Shown in pieces: positions 61,952 through 64,000 of a stretch of DNA of 64,000 nucleotides. The notes beneath the pieces were generated by a model. That model searched no databases, was not told the origin of the DNA, and saw only the letters and a program-made list of their open reading frames with translations. Made by a program: the position numbers and the translations under genes. The stretch covers positions 62,001 to 126,000 of the forward strand of contig CAZCTC010000009.1 of the NCBI GenBank assembly GCA_964501335.1. The letters are read 5' to 3'. Each line of letters starts with the position of its first letter. The first letter of the stretch is position 1. This stretch comes from CAZCTC01 sp964501335. GTDB taxonomy: Bacteria; Chloroflexota; Anaerolineae; B4-G1; SLSP01.

Positions 61952-64000
61952 CTACTTTCCCCCATCCGCTTCCCCCTCCACCACAAATAAACTCCCCCCG
62001 CTCCGCCCAAACACATCCGGGAAATACATCTCCGCTCCCACCACCGGCAGGACCCGGAACTCGCCCGCCACCCCGCACCGCAACTGATACGCATACTCAT
62101 ACGTCCCCCGCGACAGATACCGCGCAAACAACACCACCTTCTCATCCCGCAGCTCTGAATGCGAGTACCACCGCGACCACCACCACCCGCTCTCCGTCGC
62201 CGGCGCGACCGCCCCTTCCGACGGCAACGCCGCCGTCGTCTTCAAACTCACATCCACCGCCTCACATCCCGCCGGCAGCGGATCTTCAATCAATACATAA
62301 TAGAGATCCTCCGGCACCACCACCGTCAGCCGGGCCTGAACCACCTCCCCCACCGCCGCCGACGTGATCGGTTGATCGGGCGCTTCCAGCGCGCTGTACC
62401 GCCGCGCCAGAATCAGCCCCCGGTTCAGCGCCGCAATCGACTCCGCCGGCACATAGGTCCGCAGCGACGCCTCGTAATAGAGCATCCCCTCGCCCTTCTC
62501 CCGCCCGATCACCAGCTGGTTCGCCGTCCCCGTGACCAGATCCGCCACCGCCACCGTAACCACCTGCGACGTCGCCAGCGTCTCCGGCGACATCTGCCCG
62601 TTCAACAACATCGCCTCGTTCAGCACCACCCCATATTGATAGTTCCCCTTCATCTCGCCGCTGGACTCCATCACCGCCGCCAGCGCCAGCAACGACCAGC
62701 CCGTCTCCTGCGTCGTCCGCCAGATCCCCTCCCGGCGCGCCGCCACCAGCCAGCGCGTCCCATTGGCAACCAGCTCGCTCTCCGGCTGCAACGCGGCCAG
62801 CGCCCACACCACCACCGCCGTCGTCCGGATATCCGTCGTCATATTCCACACATCCGGCGCCGGCGACTCCCAATGCGCCCCCGTCGCGCTCAACAACGCC
62901 TCGCCCAACAGATCGCTTAACAGCGTGTCGATCCGCGTCTTCTCATTCGGATCGAACAACTGCAAGGCCCGCGCCAGCCATGCCTTCCCCGCCGATGAAA
63001 GCTGCTCCCGCGCCTCATACAAATTAATCAAGATGCCCAAACTACAACGACAACTGGAAATATAAGTCGCGGCTTCAGCCAGCACATACGACTCATAAGC
63101 CAGCCGGTCAGCCTTCCAATACGCATCGAGCTCCGAAACCGAATCCAGATGCCCCTGCACATAGCCCGCAGCCCGCTCCATAACCTGGGAATCGACCTCA
63201 AAACCCGAACGTTTTGCCTCTACCAACCCCTGCAGGGCATACGTCGTAATAAAGGTATCCGCCTGATCCTGCGCCCACCAGCCCCAGCCGCCGTCAGCCT
63301 TCTGCGTCGCATAGAGCCGCTGCAAGGCGATCTGCACCTGCTCGTCCAGTTGCGCCTTCAACTCCGACCGCCCCGGATAATTCTCATCCAGCACCCGATA
63401 AGCAACCAGATTCGGCAGGAACCGGCTCACCGTCTGCTCCGTACACTCATACGGATAATGCTTCAGATACGAAAGCCCCTCCCATGTCGCCGCCGTCAGC
63501 GAACCCTCCAGCCGCACGGTCAATTCACCCTGCGTCTCATCCAGCCGCTCCGGCAAAGCAATCAACTCCAACCGGCTGCCGTTCTCGCCCAACCGGCCCC
63601 CTGTCGCCACCACCTCCGGCGTGCTGAAACGATAGATCGGCAGCCGATCTTCCCGCGCATCCGCCAGCGGCTTCACCCCGCCGCTCCGCGCGCTCGTCTT
63701 GATCACCGCTTCAGCCGCGTCCAATACAACCGCCGGCCAGAAAAGCTGCGCCTGCGCCGCCGGCCCCAGCGTCACCGACTGCTCCGCCGGTACCTGCAAC
63801 CTCAGCCCCTGCGCTTCAATCCTCGCCGTAATCTCCCGCGTCATCGGCGAATTGTTCCGCACCACCGTCGCCAACCGCACCTCATCCCCCACCGTCAGGA
63901 AACGCGGCAGCATCGGCCGCACCAGCAGCTCCAGCGTGCTGAGGATATCCACATCCTGCCATCCCACCCGCGCATCTTCGGTCACAGCCCTCGCCTGCAA
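61952..64000 (-). CDS. Alpha-2-macroglobulin family protein, C-terminal part (cut by window edge)
   Basis: 682 residues are in the window; the N-terminal part lies beyond base 64000. The order is an Ig-like MG domain (PMLPRFLTVGDEVRLATVVRN), the bait-adjacent region, then the alpha-helical thioester domain with the CTEQ motif (YECTEQTVSRFLP, codons at 63434-63445), repeated helical segments (LQRLYATQKADGGWGWW) and the C-terminal receptor-binding-like beta domain (VVPEDLYYVLIEDPLP). Bacterial macroglobulins trap attacking proteases outside the cytoplasmic membrane. The intact thioester predicts covalent trapping. The last codon, GGK followed by TAG, overlaps a GTCTACT repeat. Confidence 0.92.
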   Translation of the reverse strand: MQARAVTEDARVGWQDVDILSTLELLVRPMLPRFLTVGDEVRLATVVRNNSPMTREITARIEAQGLRLQVPAEQSVTLGPAAQAQLFWPAVVLDAAEAVIKTSARSGGVKPLADAREDRLPIYRFSTPEVVATGGRLGENGSRLELIALPERLDETQGELTVRLEGSLTAATWEGLSYLKHYPYECTEQTVSRFLPNLVAYRVLDENYPGRSELKAQLDEQVQIALQRLYATQKADGGWGWWAQDQADTFITTYALQGLVEAKRSGFEVDSQVMERAAGYVQGHLDSVSELDAYWKADRLAYESYVLAEAATYISSCRCSLGILINLYEAREQLSSAGKAWLARALQLFDPNEKTRIDTLLSDLLGEALLSATGAHWESPAPDVWNMTTDIRTTAVVVWALAALQPESELVANGTRWLVAARREGIWRTTQETGWSLLALAAVMESSGEMKGNYQYGVVLNEAMLLNGQMSPETLATSQVVTVAVADLVTGTANQLVIGREKGEGMLYYEASLRTYVPAESIAALNRGLILARRYSALEAPDQPITSAAVGEVVQARLTVVVPEDLYYVLIEDPLPAGCEAVDVSLKTTAALPSEGAVAPATESGWWWSRWYSHSELRDEKVVLFARYLSRGTYEYAYQLRCGVAGEFRVLPVVGAEMYFPDVFGRSGGSLFVVEGEADGGK

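Noticed and set aside
1..64000. Prophage, integrative element or plasmid module
   Set aside because: No integrase, phage structural gene, replication or transfer gene was seen, and the tRNA gene has no direct repeat of its 3' end nearby that I could find.

Overview
ORGANISM. The window looks like chromosomal DNA of an uncultured or environmental filamentous-type Chloroflexota (Anaerolineae/Caldilineae-like). This is inferred from gene content: secreted proteins built of PKD, DUF11, Kelch and NBR1-type Ig modules, many large PAS/GAF histidine kinases, a bacterial alpha-2-macroglobulin, and secreted proteins ending in a short L-P-[LI] motif followed by basic residues. There is no rRNA or other firm taxonomic marker. 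The plus strand is C-rich along the whole window whichever way the genes run: plus-strand genes use C-ending codons, minus-strand genes G-ending ones. The window therefore probably lies within one replication arm. LAYOUT. 1-7.2 kb: exported proteins, comprising a truncated secreted protein, a PKD protein, a GH31 lipoprotein glycosidase, and a PEGA/NBR1-Ig/GH39-like glycosidase. 7.3-10.4 kb: a Ser/Thr kinase-like domain with missing catalytic residues fused to a long right-handed beta-helix. 10.5-17.9 kb: small genes (YHS protein, tRNA-Leu(GAG), two zinc-ribbon membrane proteins, a lipoprotein, QueG, a DUF4139 protein), separated by dense intergenic repeats. 18.5-27 kb: a phosphorelay set, made of a 2082-residue REC-PAS/GAF kinase, an OmpR-type regulator, and a REC-GAF-DHp protein with no ATPase domain. 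27-28.6 kb: an ECF sigma factor overlapping by 4 bp with two membrane proteins. 29.2-34.8 kb: a giant secreted adhesin-like protein. 34.9-57.9 kb: a 23-kb minus-strand signalling island of nine genes: five membrane sensor kinases (three or four with fused REC domains), a class III adenylyl cyclase, an NHL-propeller lipoprotein and a lone REC protein. Many are coupled by overlapping start and stop codons. 58.4-64 kb: a solitary hypA, a polytopic membrane protein fused to an S41 peptidase domain, and the C-terminal part of an alpha-2-macroglobulin with a CTEQ thioester motif. HOW IT WORKS TOGETHER. The exported proteins suggest a cell that degrades glycans, binds surfaces and guards its envelope against proteases. 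The signalling island has no DNA-binding regulator, so cAMP from the cyclase and phosphotransfer to the single-domain REC protein are its only visible outputs. INTERGENIC DNA. Gaps are mosaics of several repeat families: (i) hairpins with variable stems and a conserved small loop, usually followed by a conserved roughly 75-bp module ending in GCGGGACGC; (ii) GTCTACT tracts; (iii) GTAGGGGCG/GGGCGGCC palindromes; (iv) CTCTGTG/CTCTGCG tracts; and (v) a 229-bp MITE-like element with 20-bp perfect terminal inverted repeats. Three minus-strand genes take their stop codon from family (ii). No transposase, integrase, CRISPR array or phage gene was seen.
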